NCBI RefSeq assembly: GCF_025766255.1
Contig: NW_026516665.1
Location: forward strand, 806,001 to 870,000
Source of the DNA: Zychaea mexicana
Taxonomy: Eukaryota; Mucoromycota; Mucoromycetes; Mucorales; Lichtheimiaceae
Length of the DNA: 64,000 nucleotides
Reading direction: 5' to 3'
Each line of letters starts with the position of its first letter. The stretch's first letter is position 1. A program made the translations under genes and the position numbers. Below the pieces are notes generated by a model. That model was not told where the DNA came from, did no database searches, and saw only the letters and a list, made by a program, of their open reading frames with translations. Positions 37,320 through 50,147 of this stretch are shown here, piece after piece.

Positions 37320-38839
37320 ATGGGCACCATGAACGATCCTTTCGCACATGCAGCGCCATCCAACAGCTCAACCACAGCACCACCTTCAGCAGAACGAAGC
37401 CAGCCTAACAATGCACCCCCTGCTGCATCCAAGTGGATTCGAGACGACGACGTTGATAGTGAAGCTGACCAAGTTGGTTTGGTGGCTCACAATCGCGGCT
37501 ATAAACATATCCTTTTTGATTGTTTCTGTTTTAAAAGATACGATTTACTAAGACTATCATGAAGGAAAAACAAAAACATTTAAAAAAAGAAAATCCTTAA
37601 CCGTTGACTACACTGAACAATTGGGCTTCTGCCGATTCACAGTTAGGTGGAAACAAGTTACGGGCACCGCGTACTTTGGCGAACGAAGAGGAGGTACTGC
37701 TTAGGGGCCTCATATGCAACTTGGCTACACGTATAGCGACTGCAGCACCAGAAAAATATTTAACATAGCACTCCTCTCGATTGTATAGTTTCTGTTGGGT
37801 GACAAAAAACGGACGGTAGTGAAACGTCGTCGACGAGAACTGGATGAAGAGCTGTCTGATGCTGAAGAGGACGATCCTTATCGAAAAATTAACATTGAAG
37901 GTAAGTAGCGGGAGGATAAGAGAAGAAAATATAGCTTGGTGACGGTATTGCGGCGACCCAGGATAACTAAATCATTTGTGCCTTTTCCGTGAAAATAAAT
38001 GGAAAACAGAAATCCTAAGCCCAATTGAATACGCCACGGACATCGTTCGACGACCGGCTTTAAAGCGGATCATTAAATCTCCGCAAATTGAAGAGCTCGG
38101 CAACACAGCAATGGAATTCATTGAAGGCGAGAAGAACTTTTGCAAAATCCTTTCCCGGTTATCAGCCATTCTTCACCACGACGATCCTCAATATCTCGAT
38201 CTGGATTATGAAAGGACGCCGGAACAACGAAAAGCAGCAGCAGCAGCAGCGGCAGCAGCGGCAGCGGCAGCAGACAACAGTGCAGATGATACTGCCGCGA
38301 CAAATGCAACCGGAGAAAGCGAAAAAGAACAAAACGGATCTCCATCGGACGAGAAAACCACCACGCAAGACAAATCTATAGATAATACAGATGCAGCAAT
38401 CAGACCCAAAGTAGAAGAAGACAAAGATGAGGATATGACTGAAGCTGGCCCAGACACAGAAGCACTGGAAGTTGTACGGAACGTACGCGAGTTACTACTG
38501 GTAAGCAACAAGGGAAAGACTGTTTGTTTGGACAAGAATACTGATCCTGGATAATCTGTTATCAATCAGGAAAACATCAATTTCAGCAATGAGTATCTTT
38601 GGCGGTTACAAGGAGCTCGCAGCAAACTTGTAAAAGCAAACATGCAAAAGGAAGCTTTGTGGCAGCAACTTAAAACTAATGCTAAAGGTTCTTCAAAACG
38701 TTTGGTGCGCCACGCATGAAATGTGTAACTTTGTCTATTTCTCTTTTACTCATTCTTATTGTGTATTTTTCTCTTTCTGTCTCCAGAAGAAGAAAAAGGA
38801 GCTGAATATCCGACCGCGACCGTCGACGATGCTTCGTAA
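37320..38839 (+). CDS. RXT2: Rxt2-like Rpd3L histone deacetylase complex subunit
   Basis: Six exons (37320-37506, 37614-37693, 37789-37900, 38010-38500, 38570-38687, 38787-38839) give 346 residues if the first intron is AT-AC (see separate entry). The core includes GNKLRAPR, a basic VVKRRRREL block, then ILSPIEYATDIVRRPALKR and an FIEGEKNFCKILSRL helix before LHHDDP, resembling the N-terminal domain of Rxt2. A polyalanine run (GCA repeat) and a long acidic/Ser/Thr stretch follow, then a helical end with LWRLQGARSKLVKANM. Rxt2 is a subunit of the Rpd3L deacetylase complex that represses transcription. The family call is tentative because the domain is poorly conserved. A GT-AG alternative for intron 1 (donor GTTTGG near 37475) would delete about ten residues. 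Confidence 0.62.
37507..37613 (+). other. Candidate U12-type AT-AC intron
   Basis: The intron begins ATATCCTTTTT, the consensus 5' splice site of AT-AC minor-spliceosome introns, and contains TCCTTAAC at 37594-37601, the U12 branch-site consensus. It ends in TACAC, 13 nt after the branch A, within the 10-16 nt window these introns need. Joining 37506 to 37614 keeps the reading frame with no stop. No ordinary GT donor lies at a frame-compatible place that keeps the conserved HNRG. Confidence 0.65.
38232..38271 (+). repeat. GCA/GCG trinucleotide repeat (polyalanine)
   Basis: A run of GCA and GCG codons gives about 14 consecutive alanines inside the RXT2-like coding sequence. Such repeats are prone to length change between isolates. 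Confidence 0.85.
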
Positions 38840-41102
38840 TATATCTCTTAGTAAAGTACATAAAATGATACATAAAATCAGGCGTTTTCACTAGTACGCA
38901 TATCTCTTCATTTCGATTGTTTTGTGTTGATGCAATTCAGATTGGCCTCACCCTGATGTTGAGCCTGACGCCGAGTAGACAGCAGTTAATGGGGATCCAG
39001 CCACTGTACATAACTGTTTTTCTTCAATCATGACAAGGTGCACTGCTTCACATGTGCTGTCAAAATTTAAATGCATTTGAGGCTTTTTATCGTAAACGTG
39101 TTGAATAGGATTTCTGAACTCCTGGATTCTCTTTTCGTCCAGATGACGGTTCGGGAATATCATTGGACCGAATTTGACAGGCAAGAGGATGCAACTACAG
39201 TGATAACACAATTTGTAGTTCAACTCCCTGTTCCTAGATTGATAGCCATCACTACATGTGTTTAAGAGCCATTGCAGCTAGTAAGCGCCACCAGAAGTAG
39301 AAGTTGTGGTGAGTTTATAGTCCCTTCGATAGTGATGATTAGCTTTGTCACACTGGGTCGTTCATCAGCGGTAAGTACTGTTTATTTGGCTCATATAATA
39401 ATATCCTCTTCAAACGTTATAGCAACGTACTGTGTTATTACATGCTAGCATCCACAACTGTTTTACTGTCGCTTTGGATTAGATTATCATCGACATTCGC
39501 TTAGATCGAACATATACTATATGTATACGATAGGTAAATAAATGATTGTGCTTTACTATGCAAGACCATCACAAAGTAATAATTGCTATTCATGCCCCTC
39601 CCCCTCCTGTTTAGTGTTATTTTTTTAGATTAATGAATAATGCCATTGTTTTCGGTAGCCTATACGTGCATTCTCTACAATCTTATATGTCTAACACACA
39701 AAAACAATAGGACATACTGTATAGCTGTAGCTAAAAGATTCTGACCGTAGAAATAAAATCCATGAAAGTGAAGAGAAAGATACATAAGCATCATATCATA
39801 CAACGATGATTTATGATACATATTACAGAGTCAGATAATTGATGACAAGTTCTCTTGATGACAATTGACTATATGTGTACGTGGTTGCACTATGTCTCAT
39901 CGATGATCAATCTGTTATATATCAGTGCTTTATGATGTATGATTTGATCGAGCCCTTCGACCAAACAGAAGCAGTAGGTAGAGGAAGCTGTTTCTATCCG
40001 CACTAGCAACAATGACGATTTTCAACCAAGATTTCTGAGATAGTGCCAATTTCTCTATCAGGCGGCTTGCACGGATGATCTTAAACGCACTCCATTTCAA
40101 CCGAGTAAGAACAAAGAACGTGTGAAATAGAAAGTATGGATTAGTGAGACGAGCATCAGAACAGAACGCTCTATAACATATAGCACCAATATCTACCTGT
40201 TCTTTTCTCTCTCTCTGGTAGCAATAGCAGCTCCCATACAATCCAATGATACAATGATTAGTGAGATAAAAGAAAATTTTTGCTATGATTGGCTGTTATA
40301 TCCGTTAGCACAGCAAATGAATCAAAGATGTACAACTGGGATTACTGTTTTTATACATAAAAGGCAACGAATAATTCCCAAGAGATGCAGTGAGAAAATA
40401 GTCATAATAAAAGTGATTGGTGCCACAACAGAATACAGATCTGGTTGTAATCCCGGGGATATTCCACCAACTTTCGACTTTGAATATTGATCCGGTATTG
40501 GAAAAACGCGGGGCATCAAAAATCCCAAAAACGTGCACAACAGTTGCTACAATAACGATCTAGTCTGTTCGCCTGTTGCTGCGCGATGGCTGTGTACCGC
40601 TTCAATAAAATAATGCTTGTGTACGCTTTAGAAGTAAGAAGCCAAAACGATAACTTATAGCCTTAAACACCACGGTAAAATTAAACTATGACATTAAAAG
40701 TAACAGAACAGCGTCGCTGTATGACAAGAGCAGTTGTTGCATGGTACACCAGATCTTGCGTGACAGCCTTATTCTTTTGTCTTTCCTCCGACTTCGTTCT
40801 TATCATGCTAGTCGCTCAATAATAATAATAAAAAAAAGCTTCCGCTGCTAATGCAAGTAGTACGGCCTCTCATTTGAAAATGTGTCAACGGCTACACTAG
40901 CATTGTCCAACATTATAAGGCACTCCACAATATCCTTAGACGCTACCGCCAGATACAATCATACCAGGCTTTCACTCTGTAAAGTCACGACGCCTGATCC
41001 GTGACAAAACTCGCTATGTATGAGAAAATTTTACGAGAATGTAGGACATGGATTATGGTCTGTGAGAATATGTACTAGTTGAGACGTACACGTTGTCACT
41101 GC
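38840..41102. other. Intergenic region, no supported gene
   Basis: About 2.3 kb of AT-rich sequence with many TATATA-like runs. A short stretch near 38940-38976 (after an AG) could read as an acidic exon end WPHPDVEPDAE followed by TAG, but no upstream exon joins it in frame. The remaining open frames are short and unrecognised. The last part is the upstream region of the first MFS gene. Confidence 0.4.
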
Positions 41103-41110
41103 TATAAAAG
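41103..41110 (+). promoter_or_regulatory. TATA box of first MFS gene
   Basis: TATAAAAG lies 104-111 nt upstream of the ATG at 41214, followed by a pyrimidine-rich leader. Spacing and sequence suit a TATA element; inferred, not tested. Confidence 0.5.
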
Positions 41111-41213
41111 AATTGACACTTTTATGACGCTCAAGAAAAGCATCCTCCCACGGCTCTCTCTTATTTTTTCTCGTTTGTGTATATACTTCCAGTCAAAGCA
41201 TATAATATAAAAC

Positions 41214-43570
41214 ATGGGGGCATCACAGCAAGACTATCATGGCGACAATAGCAACAATGAAAAGGCAGCACAAGTGATGGAAACGACGCATACTGAGCGT
41301 GTCATCGTACAAGATAAAAAGATAGACGGAGACGCAGCTTCGTCGGACTCTTCGGACGGTGTCGAAAATGATGAAGAGAAAGCGAAAGGGTTCCGGAAGC
41401 CGTACGTCAAATCTGAAGCAGAGAAGAAACTTGTCCGAAAGATCGCATGCACTCTGATGCCTTTTGTGGCATGGATTCTTATGTTACAGGTAATTTAACA
41501 CGGCATTATTGATCGCTTTTATTTTGTTATTCCGAGTTGCTAACTTTTTAATGCACAATCCGTAGTTCGCAGATAAAGCAGCATTAAGTGTATCGGCTGT
41601 ACTTGGAATCTACGATGATGGTATGTGTAACTATTTTCGTTTTTTAGCATCATCCAAACACACGGTTATTAACAACTATTCGCTTCATCTTGTAAACACA
41701 GTGCATTTGACTGGGTCACAATTCAGCTGGCTTGGTTCCATGTTTTTCATAGGGCATTTAGTCTGTCAGGTACTATCAAATAGTAGCACGGCAGACACAG
41801 CTTCTAGTCATACAATGCAACGCATCAAAACTAAAATTTGAACTCACAATCAATGTACTGTATACCTCCTTTTACTATTAGCCTTTCAATAACATTCTGC
41901 TACAAAAGCTTCCAGTTGGACGTTATCTCGGTGTCTGCATTTTTATTTGGGGTTTTGTAAGTCTACTATTCAGTAGAAAGGATACTTAGCAACTACCAAG
42001 CAGGTACAAGTGTAAAGAATAAATGATAACTAATATACTTTACAGATCATGCTTGCAACAGCGTATTGTCATACTTTCTCCCAACTCATGGGGATGCGCT
42101 TCCTGCTTGGCCTTTTTGAGGGAGCCGCTATGCCCAGGTACAAATTTTTTTTTTAGTGGACAAGGATCGAGAAACAACAGTGATTTGGAATCTAATTATG
42201 AGCTACCTCCGTATTTCTTCAGTGTTTACCTTATTGTCAATACACTCTTTCGACGATCTGAGCAGACGACATTTTATGGTATTGTTACCATGGCAAGCGG
42301 ATGGGGCTCTATCTTTGGAGGCTTAGTAGCTTATGGTATTTCTAACCTTGGTCATCAGCGAGGAATTATGATGTGGCGCTGGTAAGTAGATGATTACCAC
42401 GGGTGGCAGGATGACCTGGGTATCATGCATTGCATAAATAAAGGATAGTACTAACTTTAACACCCATCATGACAACAGGAACCACATCATTTTTGGTGCA
42501 TTGACTATCCTTCTCGGACTTCTCTGTTTCTTCTTCTTGGTCGACAACCCCAAGTCATGGCTCTTGCGATTGACCGAAGAAGAAGAAAAAATTGCAGATG
42601 AACGAACACGAGATAATGCCGTTGTTCGCCACCAGAACATCAAATGGGGGCAGATGTTGGAAGCATTGACAGAAGTTCGCTTTTACTGCATCTGCCTTGC
42701 TGTCATGGGATTGAATATGCAAAATGGTGCACTTCAAGTTTTCAGCGCACAATTTATCAAGGAACTCGGTGACTTTACTGTAAGCTGAAGATGATTATAT
42801 TTTTCTTTATATCTTCGATGACACTAACGTATAGCTGGTACTTATTATAAAGGCTGGAGAATCGATTCTGCTCAAGGTACCTGCTGGTACATGCTCTTTC
42901 TTGGGTGTCGTGTTTGCAACCATTGTAGCAAGACGCACTGGTCAAATCTGCTACACTGGAGCTTTCATGTCTACCGTCAGTCTAATTGGTTGCATTATCC
43001 TTGCTGTTGTCGAACAAGGTCCTGCCAAGCTTGCTGGATTTTACATTTCATGGTTCTTGACTGGAGGTTACAGTTTGCTAATTACCACAATTGGAACTAA
43101 CGTGTCTGGGTATGTTCATAATCAATTTGCTGCTACAACACTCGTTTTAATTCTTTGTATAATGCTGAACTCATTGACACGTACTTTGTATACAAAAAAA
43201 AACAGCTACAGTAAGAAGATCTTCTATAACGGTGCCTTTGTTATTTTCTATACAATCGGCAACTTTATCGGTCCATTATGCATGGTTGAAAGAGAGGTCA
43301 GTATCTTTTTCGCAAACTTTTTCTATATTGCATGCCCAGTTCTCGACGAAATAAATGAAACTAATAAATGTATAATAGGCACCGCGATACACAGGTGCGA
43401 TGATTGGCTTCTGTATTGGTAACGGTGTTGCCATTGCTAGTTATCTGGTGATGCGTTTCATGATGGCCAAGGAGAATCAGAAGCGGTTGGCGAATCCTCC
43501 CGCAGAGGAAACGGACGTCACTTTGGATCTCACCGATAAACAAGATAGAAACTACATTTATAAACTATAG
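41214..43570 (+). CDS. MFS permease, allantoate (Dal5/ACS) family, paralogue 1
   Basis: Ten exons (41214-41489, 41566-41620, 41702-41769, 41882-41956, 42046-42137, 42223-42381, 42479-42779, 42853-43109, 43206-43296, 43379-43570) give 521 residues. A charged cytosolic N-terminus (about 80) precedes twelve predicted membrane segments with MFS motifs: FADKAALSVSAVLGIY after TM1, MRFLLGLFEGAAMP before YLIVNTLFRRSEQ, GSIFGGLVAYGI, and the central loop NPKSWLLRLTEEE. The tail is ANPPAEE...LDLTDKQD. This is the anion:cation symporter group that imports allantoate, ureidosuccinate, nicotinate, pantothenate or similar acids at the plasma membrane. The substrate cannot be read from sequence. About 60-65% of residues appear shared with the next MFS gene by eye. 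Confidence 0.9.
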
Positions 43571-46295
43571 AGTGATACTATTATATTTGCTCTACATTAT
43601 TACGTAGTACTACATACTCGTGGTATTTTCTACTCATACACGCAACTACATATAAATTTTGTATATATATTAGTTTGTTTCTATAAAGCTTCTTTAAAAT
43701 GTTTCCTTGATTACAACTTGCTTTGCCATATGTAAATAGTGTTCTTATATTTTAACAGCCCGTTGAAGAAAGATTCTACATATATATATATATTATTCTG
43801 TAATTCTCCTAGAACCTAATCCTCTAGCACGATATCGAGCTCTGTTTCTGTGTCATCATACCGTCCATTTTTAGTCATCATGCTTCTGTCTAGAGCAGCA
43901 TCATCACATGGTCATCCCTTCATCGGCATTTGTCCATTTTGAGACCTTCTGTATAGTAGTTGCACAGAAACCATTGCAATATGACATAGTTTTCGAAAGT
44001 CTATTTGTGAAACACTGCTGTCAGTATTAGCTACATCACTTTCCTTAAATTTGCTTCATGTGAAAAAAATAGAGACCTGGAAAAATTAGATAGAAGAACT
44101 ACGTGAAACGGTACTTCTCTAGTATCATGACTTATTTACCATTGCCTAACGTCTGTACATTCTGATTCGCAGTATGTATCTTTGGTCTAAGTTGAAACCT
44201 ATCCGTGTACTTTGCCAGATATCGACTAGGTCAATTCTGATATCAATGAGATGGTGACAGAGAGTGATGAATGACCAAGAATAAGGAAAGGACGTTGTGT
44301 ACACATTTATTGGTTCTGAGTGACTCAAGTTGGGGGACTATCGGAAATATGGTGCTGAATACTTTGTTGTCAATTTACTAGTTCGTCCGTATACAGAAGA
44401 TTTCGCGTTACTAAAACAGATTGGTGAATTGACCTGCTCGAATTAGTCTCAAAGCGATGTGTTTTATTACAATCTAAATGTGCTATCCCTGATGTGCTAA
44501 CTCTTATTGGCTTGACGTGTTCAACTATACTCAATCACTCAACCCATGGTCTTTCCTCAATGCAGACGTTCGTTTGTAACGTCGCGCATCTCCAACATGT
44601 ATCTTTTGACAAGAATCAAAGGTTGATCTGTGTTGTATGGGGTACACATAGAAACGTTTAAAATTACATATTTATGTCTTTTCGACACTGCTGTAGTAAG
44701 ATTGGTACATATCAACATAGCTGAAAAGGCGAACGATGTATGGTAGATATTTTTCATTCATCAAAATCTAGTATCTACCGCTAGCTTGGGTTCAGTAATT
44801 TGCGTGTGTATTTGTGACGATACAAGAAAAGGGCACGTTGCTAACGATGGTTGCTGATGTTGTGTGTATAGTAATTGAAGAACGAGAGCTCAGCGACCAT
44901 TCAGAACCAATTATACGTTATTACTGCCTTAACATGAAGCTGAGATAAGAGCCATCGTCTACTACCTTACACAGGTGATCGTACGAGGAAAATTAAGTAG
45001 ATTTTCACGATCTAAGATGATAAAATTTTAAGGAAGCAGTGACAGTAAAGTATTCCAAAAATAACGGTGGGGAGGTTTCCCGATATTCTACATATTCGAC
45101 GAGTTTATCGGTTGGACTCAACGGGGAAACGTGGGTGACGATTTGAGTGGATTTCTTGTTATGGAATCTATTATGATGTAGGGCAGAGATCGCGGGTACT
45201 ACTGCTGCTGTGTCAAATCTGGTACGCTACTTATTGATGCGGCAAACGATACTGCTGTTTAGTCGAGAAGATGATGGTTAAACCGTTCATCTTAATGAAC
45301 CAGCTTCAACTTTCGAAAAAAAAATGGTCAAAAAGAGTGTACGGAGCATCGATAAGTCGAATGACATATATAATGCACACTGTAGAATATATACCCGGAG
45401 AGATTTGATTTCTAATACATAATGCGCGCTGGTTTCTTGATGCCTTCGGGTTCTCCGACGACACACTCACGCCCTCGTATCTTTTTCTTTTTTCTTTTTG
45501 AGTAACACATCCGAGGGAGTGGGGTGCGGGACGGACGTTAAGATTAAGAGCATAAAAAAATATAGAGTACTTTTTGTACCGTCACTCTCGCTTCCAAATA
45601 TGTAAGCTAACCCAGAACAGCTACTGTAGAATAAAGGATTATGTGGAAAAAAAAAGTAACAATTGTATTCATTTCTGAATTTACACAGAAAAGACATACA
45701 CTTTTTCCCATAAAGGTCGCATTTTCTCCTAAAAGAAACATATGCCAATGACAGAATACAGACTACTACGGGAAAAAAAACCAACCATAGATGTGGTGTT
45801 CGCATAGAATGTACAAAATATTCCCATTTCGGGTGCACAGATGCGATGCGTGTGTGTGGGAAGAAATACTCAAATAAAAAAAAATAAACTTCTGTTTTCT
45901 CAAAAAGTGTGGGGGGGCAATGAAAAATTATTGGTCCCGCATAGTTCAAGCATGGAATTCAGCGAAATGGGATTCGAGTGATACACAGCTGCCCAATATG
46001 GGTATTTTCAACCACCGTTACCCCGGATTTACCCCATAACTCCAAAAAAAAAAGAAAAGAAGCGAGTGTGCGTGTGTGTGTGTGTATTGGATGAGGAGTA
46101 AGGTGGTATTAGAGCACGTTGTTCAAGCGCGGGAATCTCCATGACAAAACGGTATTTCGTGAGAATGATACTATCCGTTTTGATCCAACTCTTCGATCTG
46201 TCAAACGCAATGGTGACTCCTACCTGCCAACCTGCCTGCTCCATCCCGGCGGCCTTTCTCCAGCCAACCTTATGATTCACTAGATCTTCCTTCTG
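43571..46295. other. Spacer between the MFS paralogues
   Basis: About 2.7 kb, AT-rich, with a TATATATATATATT run near 43781 and GT/CA simple repeats near 46066-46085. A minus-strand open frame at 45467-45949 (160 codons) is low-complexity, aromatic-rich and overlaps poly-A/T tracts, so it is not taken as a gene. No RNA gene is seen. It may hold long regulatory sequence of the second permease. Confidence 0.4.
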
Positions 46296-46305
46296 TATAT
46301 ATAAG
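46296..46305 (+). promoter_or_regulatory. TATA box of second MFS gene
   Basis: TATATATAAG lies about 150 nt upstream of the ATG at 46452 and before a long pyrimidine-rich leader. A plausible TATA element; inferred from position. Confidence 0.45.
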
Positions 46306-46451
46306 CTGTCCTTCCTTTTATCAACAGGTCTTTCGTCTCGTTCGTCACGCCCCTGTTGTTACCATACTATTTTTCTATTTCTCTTATAATTTACCTACCT
46401 ACTATTGCAATTTTTATTACACGAGACCTTTCATATTAGATATCCTTCATC

Positions 46452-48503
46452 ATGTTGTTCAATAACAAGAACGGCAACAGCAATGACGAGCAAAAACCCA
46501 ATGTTATTCACAACGACGTCAAGAGTGATGCCGCATCCAGTCTCTCTGTAGATCATGAAAAAGGTGGTGTTGGTTTCCAAAAGCCATATGTCAAGACAGA
46601 AGCTGAAAAGCGTCTAGTGAGAAAAATTACATACACTATCATGCCCTTGGTGTCTTGGATCATTATTGTACAGGTAATCATCTGTTTATTTTGGACTTGT
46701 ACTGTGAGATAATAACTTTATTTTATTCGAGCATTATTAATCTAAATCATGTTTCTACCCTCTATTCTAATAATGATAGTTTGCCGACAAAGCAGCTTTG
46801 AGCGTTTCAGCCGTACTTGGTATCTATGAAGACACGCAAATCACCGGTTCACAATTCAGCTGGCTTGGATCACTCTTCTTTTTGGGTCATCTTGTTTTCC
46901 AGGTAATTATAATAACAGGACTTCTCTAATATGTTGAATTGAAACAATGATAACTCAAATATAACATTTCTTTTTGGTGTACGTATATATTGTGTAGCCC
47001 CTTAACAGTTACTTCTTACAACGTTTTCCGATCGGCCGCTATATGGGCGTCTGCATTATTCTATGGGGTGCGGTATGTAAAATGATTCTAAGACTTGTTT
47101 ACTAGGTAATATCATACACAATCAAGTTCTCTGATAAGCTTATATTGTACTTTGACATTGATATAGGTTATGCTTTTCACCGCCCTATGTCACACGTTTC
47201 CAGAACTTGCAGCCGTCCGTTTCCTTTTGGGCTTTTTTGAAGCTGCATGCATGCCCACAATCTACCTCTTGGTCAACACCATGTACCGTCGATCTGAACA
47301 AACGACCTACTTTGGTGTAGTCACCATGTGCTTTGGTATGGGCTCTGTGGTCGGTAACTTGGTTGCTTTTGGTATCTCGCACATGGGCACTCGCTTGAAC
47401 ATTGAAATGTGGCGGTGGAATCATATTGTATTTGGCTCAATTACCGTGTTCCTGGGTCTCCTGGCGTTCTTCTTCCTCGCCGATAACCAGCGATCCAAAC
47501 TCTTGCGCCTGACGGAAGAAGAAAAGGTCATTGTCGAGGAACGTATCCAGGATAATGCTGTCGTTCGTAACGTGGAAATCAAAAAGTACCAGATCGTCGA
47601 AGCACTCATGGAGCCGCGTTTGTGGTTGATGTGCATTGCTGCCATTGGTTTGCAGATCCAAAATGGCGGTTTGCTTGTGTTCAGTGCTCAATTCATCAAG
47701 GGTCTTGGTAGCTTTTCGGTATGTTGTACAACTCTTACTACTTCTTCTCACACACCCTCAGCCCCTGCTTCTTCTCGCTGTTTGTGCTACTTGCCCAAAC
47801 CAGAAAAAGAGTAAAGAGATTCTACATTAGATCTTATTTGTTATTTGTATTATACTAAACGGTCATGATATATAATAGTCTGGCGAATCGATCTTGCTTA
47901 AAATGCCTGGTGGCGTCGCTTCCACCCTAGGTACTATCCTTGCCACTCTTGTTGCTCGACGCACTAATCAAGTATGCTTGACCGGCATCATGATGGCCAT
48001 CATCAGTTTGATCGGATGCATTGTGTTAGCCGCTATTCCTGATGGCGCCGTCAAACTCCTGGGTTATTACTTGAGCTGGGCAAGCACCGGTGGCTATGGT
48101 CTTCTTGCCACTTCCGTTGGCAACAATGTGTCTGGCTACACAAAGAAGATTTTCTACAATTCCATGCTTGTCGTCTTTTACACCCTTGGTAACTTCATTG
48201 GACCACTTATCATGTTGGAGAAGGAGGTTTGTATATATCTATTCTTCTTTCTAGAATTGCTGTCGTACCATGAGAAGACTCATTGACCGAATTGATCTTT
48301 CACTAAAATAGGCTCCACGATACATTGGTGCCATGATTGGCTTTTGCGCCGGCAATGGTGTGGCCATTGCGTGCTTCTTCACTCTCCGAGCCCTGATGAT
48401 GCGTGAGAACAAGCGTCGTTTGGCTAACCCACCAGATGCCCCAACAGATGCTCACTTGGATTTGACCGACAAAGAGGACAAAAACTTTTTGTTCAGATTG
48501 TAA
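46452..48503 (+). CDS. MFS permease, allantoate (Dal5/ACS) family, paralogue 2
   Basis: Six exons (46452-46673, 46780-46902, 46998-47072, 47167-47718, 47879-48226, 48312-48503) give 503 residues. Same build as the upstream paralogue: FADKAALSVSAVLGIYED, VRFLLGFFEAACMP, YRRSEQTTYFGVVTM, loop LLRLTEEEKVIVEERIQDNAVVR, C-terminal ANPPDAPTD...LDLTDKED. Twelve membrane segments are expected; it is probably an H+-coupled importer of a small organic acid or ureide. The five introns all have counterparts in the paralogue, which has four extra ones. Codon use here is more biased (C-ending codons) than in paralogue 1, suggesting stronger expression. The tandem order and similarity imply local gene duplication. 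Confidence 0.9.
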
Positions 48504-48858
48504 TAACTTGTATCATAACCTTACTCAACTTTTCCCCCCCTTGTACATGCGATTGCGTAGAGCGCCTCCCCGAAAAAAAAAAGACAGCTCAGTTGATATA
48601 CATATATATAAATAATAGTAATAATAGTAGAAATAGTTACAGTATTAGAAAAAGAAAGAAAACACACATTTTGAATTTATACGTACATAGAATAAAAAAG
48701 ATAACCCATAAAGTAACATAATGTGCAACGCTTGTTAAATTTAAAAAAGAAGGGGGGTGGGGAGATGCAATTGGCCATGATGACATATAGAAACAGGAAC
48801 AGGTATAAGGTAGGGAAGGGGTGCAATAATAAGTAGCCCAAAGTTTACGAGAATGTCG
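48504..48858. other. Convergent 3' region (MFS2 / zinc finger)
   Basis: About 355 bp with poly-C, poly-A and ATAATAGTA-type simple sequence between two convergent stops. Presumably the 3' UTRs; no gene seen. Confidence 0.45.
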
Positions 48859-50115
48859 CTATAAGTCGTCAGCGTCACAAAGCAATAGCTTTATTGAGGG
48901 CAACCGGGCATGACGCTCCACAGCTGGAGGAGGACACATGTCGTTGTGGTGGGGTTCTTGTTGTTCTTGTTCTTGTTGTGAATGCTGACTAAGGTAACCT
49001 GCAGCAGCTAAAGAGCTCAATGGAGGTAGCCCTTTAAAGCCATCGTCCATTGCACACAACGGTTGCTCAGGGCCGAGTCGACAATAATAGTGCGTTGTTG
49101 TTGCAGTTGTTGTTTCTGGTGTTCCTGGCTCGTCCACCAGCATCATCATCATCGTCAAAGGTGCTGACGCTTGCCATTTTTGGGCACACACCCACGCTTC
49201 GTGGTCTTCTTCTTGTTGTTGTCCCTGGTGATTGGTTCTTTGTTCCACACAGTCTCCGCCGCTTATAGGTGCTTGCGTTGTTGTTGTTGTTGTTGTTGCT
49301 GCTACTAGCGTTCGAGGATAATTGTAATAGGAGTAGTCGTAATCGCCAGTTTCACTGCTGCTGCTTGCGCTTTCTTCTGATGAATCTGCTGCTGATAATG
49401 AGGGCTCGTCGTCTTCGCCATCAAAAGTAACCATATCAGTATTGTCGTCATCGTCATCTTCTTCGTCATCTTTGTTGTTGTTGTTGTTAATGAGAAACGT
49501 TGATTCTGGTATTTTTTCCGGGTCTGCGCGCTCGTTTGTAGACAGCTGAATTCCATGCAGCTGCTCAATATGGCGGGTCAGCTGGCCCCGTCGCCAAAAT
49601 GATTTGTAACACCCTGGTGCAGGACAATGGTTTAATTTGGCTAAAGCTTGTTGTTGTTTCTGCTGCTGCTGCTGCTGTTGCTGTTGTGGAGCTGATGATG
49701 ATACTGTGCTATTCTGATCGATGCTGCTCCTACTGCTGTTATTACTACTGCTGCGTGCTGACTTGTTGTAATGGTGTTGTTGTCCTGGATGGATGAATCT
49801 GAGGATCGAACAGTACTGTTGCTGACGCATATAAGCTGCTTCGTCGTCAGGTGAACGCGGTTTGGCTGAGTTGGAAGACCGGCGGGTGCGCTTGCGTCGA
49901 TGTAGCAGGATCGTGGGTGGACTCAAGTGTGCGCGCGCATGGCGACTGAGTTCGTCGGATCGTGCAAAGCGCTTGTCACATAGCGTGCAAGCATGCGGCT
50001 TTTCGCCTGTGTGTGTGCGGATGTGCCGCACTTTATGCTCTAACCGATAGAACGACTTTTGGCAGTATTCGCAAATGTGGGGTCGAATGGCTTGTTCGTT
50101 GGAATGTGTGCGGGA

Positions 50116-50147
<32 letters not shown>

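Noticed and set aside
38940..38976. Possible extra last exon of the RXT2-like gene (WPHPDVEPDAE then stop)
   Set aside because: No donor in the preceding exon has the phase needed to join it, and the gene has a good stop at 38837-38839.
45467..45949. Minus-strand open frame of 160 codons
   Set aside because: It is made of aromatic and lysine runs over poly-A/T tracts, with no domain, no splice signals and no family resemblance.
46062..46085. GTGTGTGT repeat considered as a CRISPR or telomere-like array
   Set aside because: It is a short simple dinucleotide repeat without spacers.
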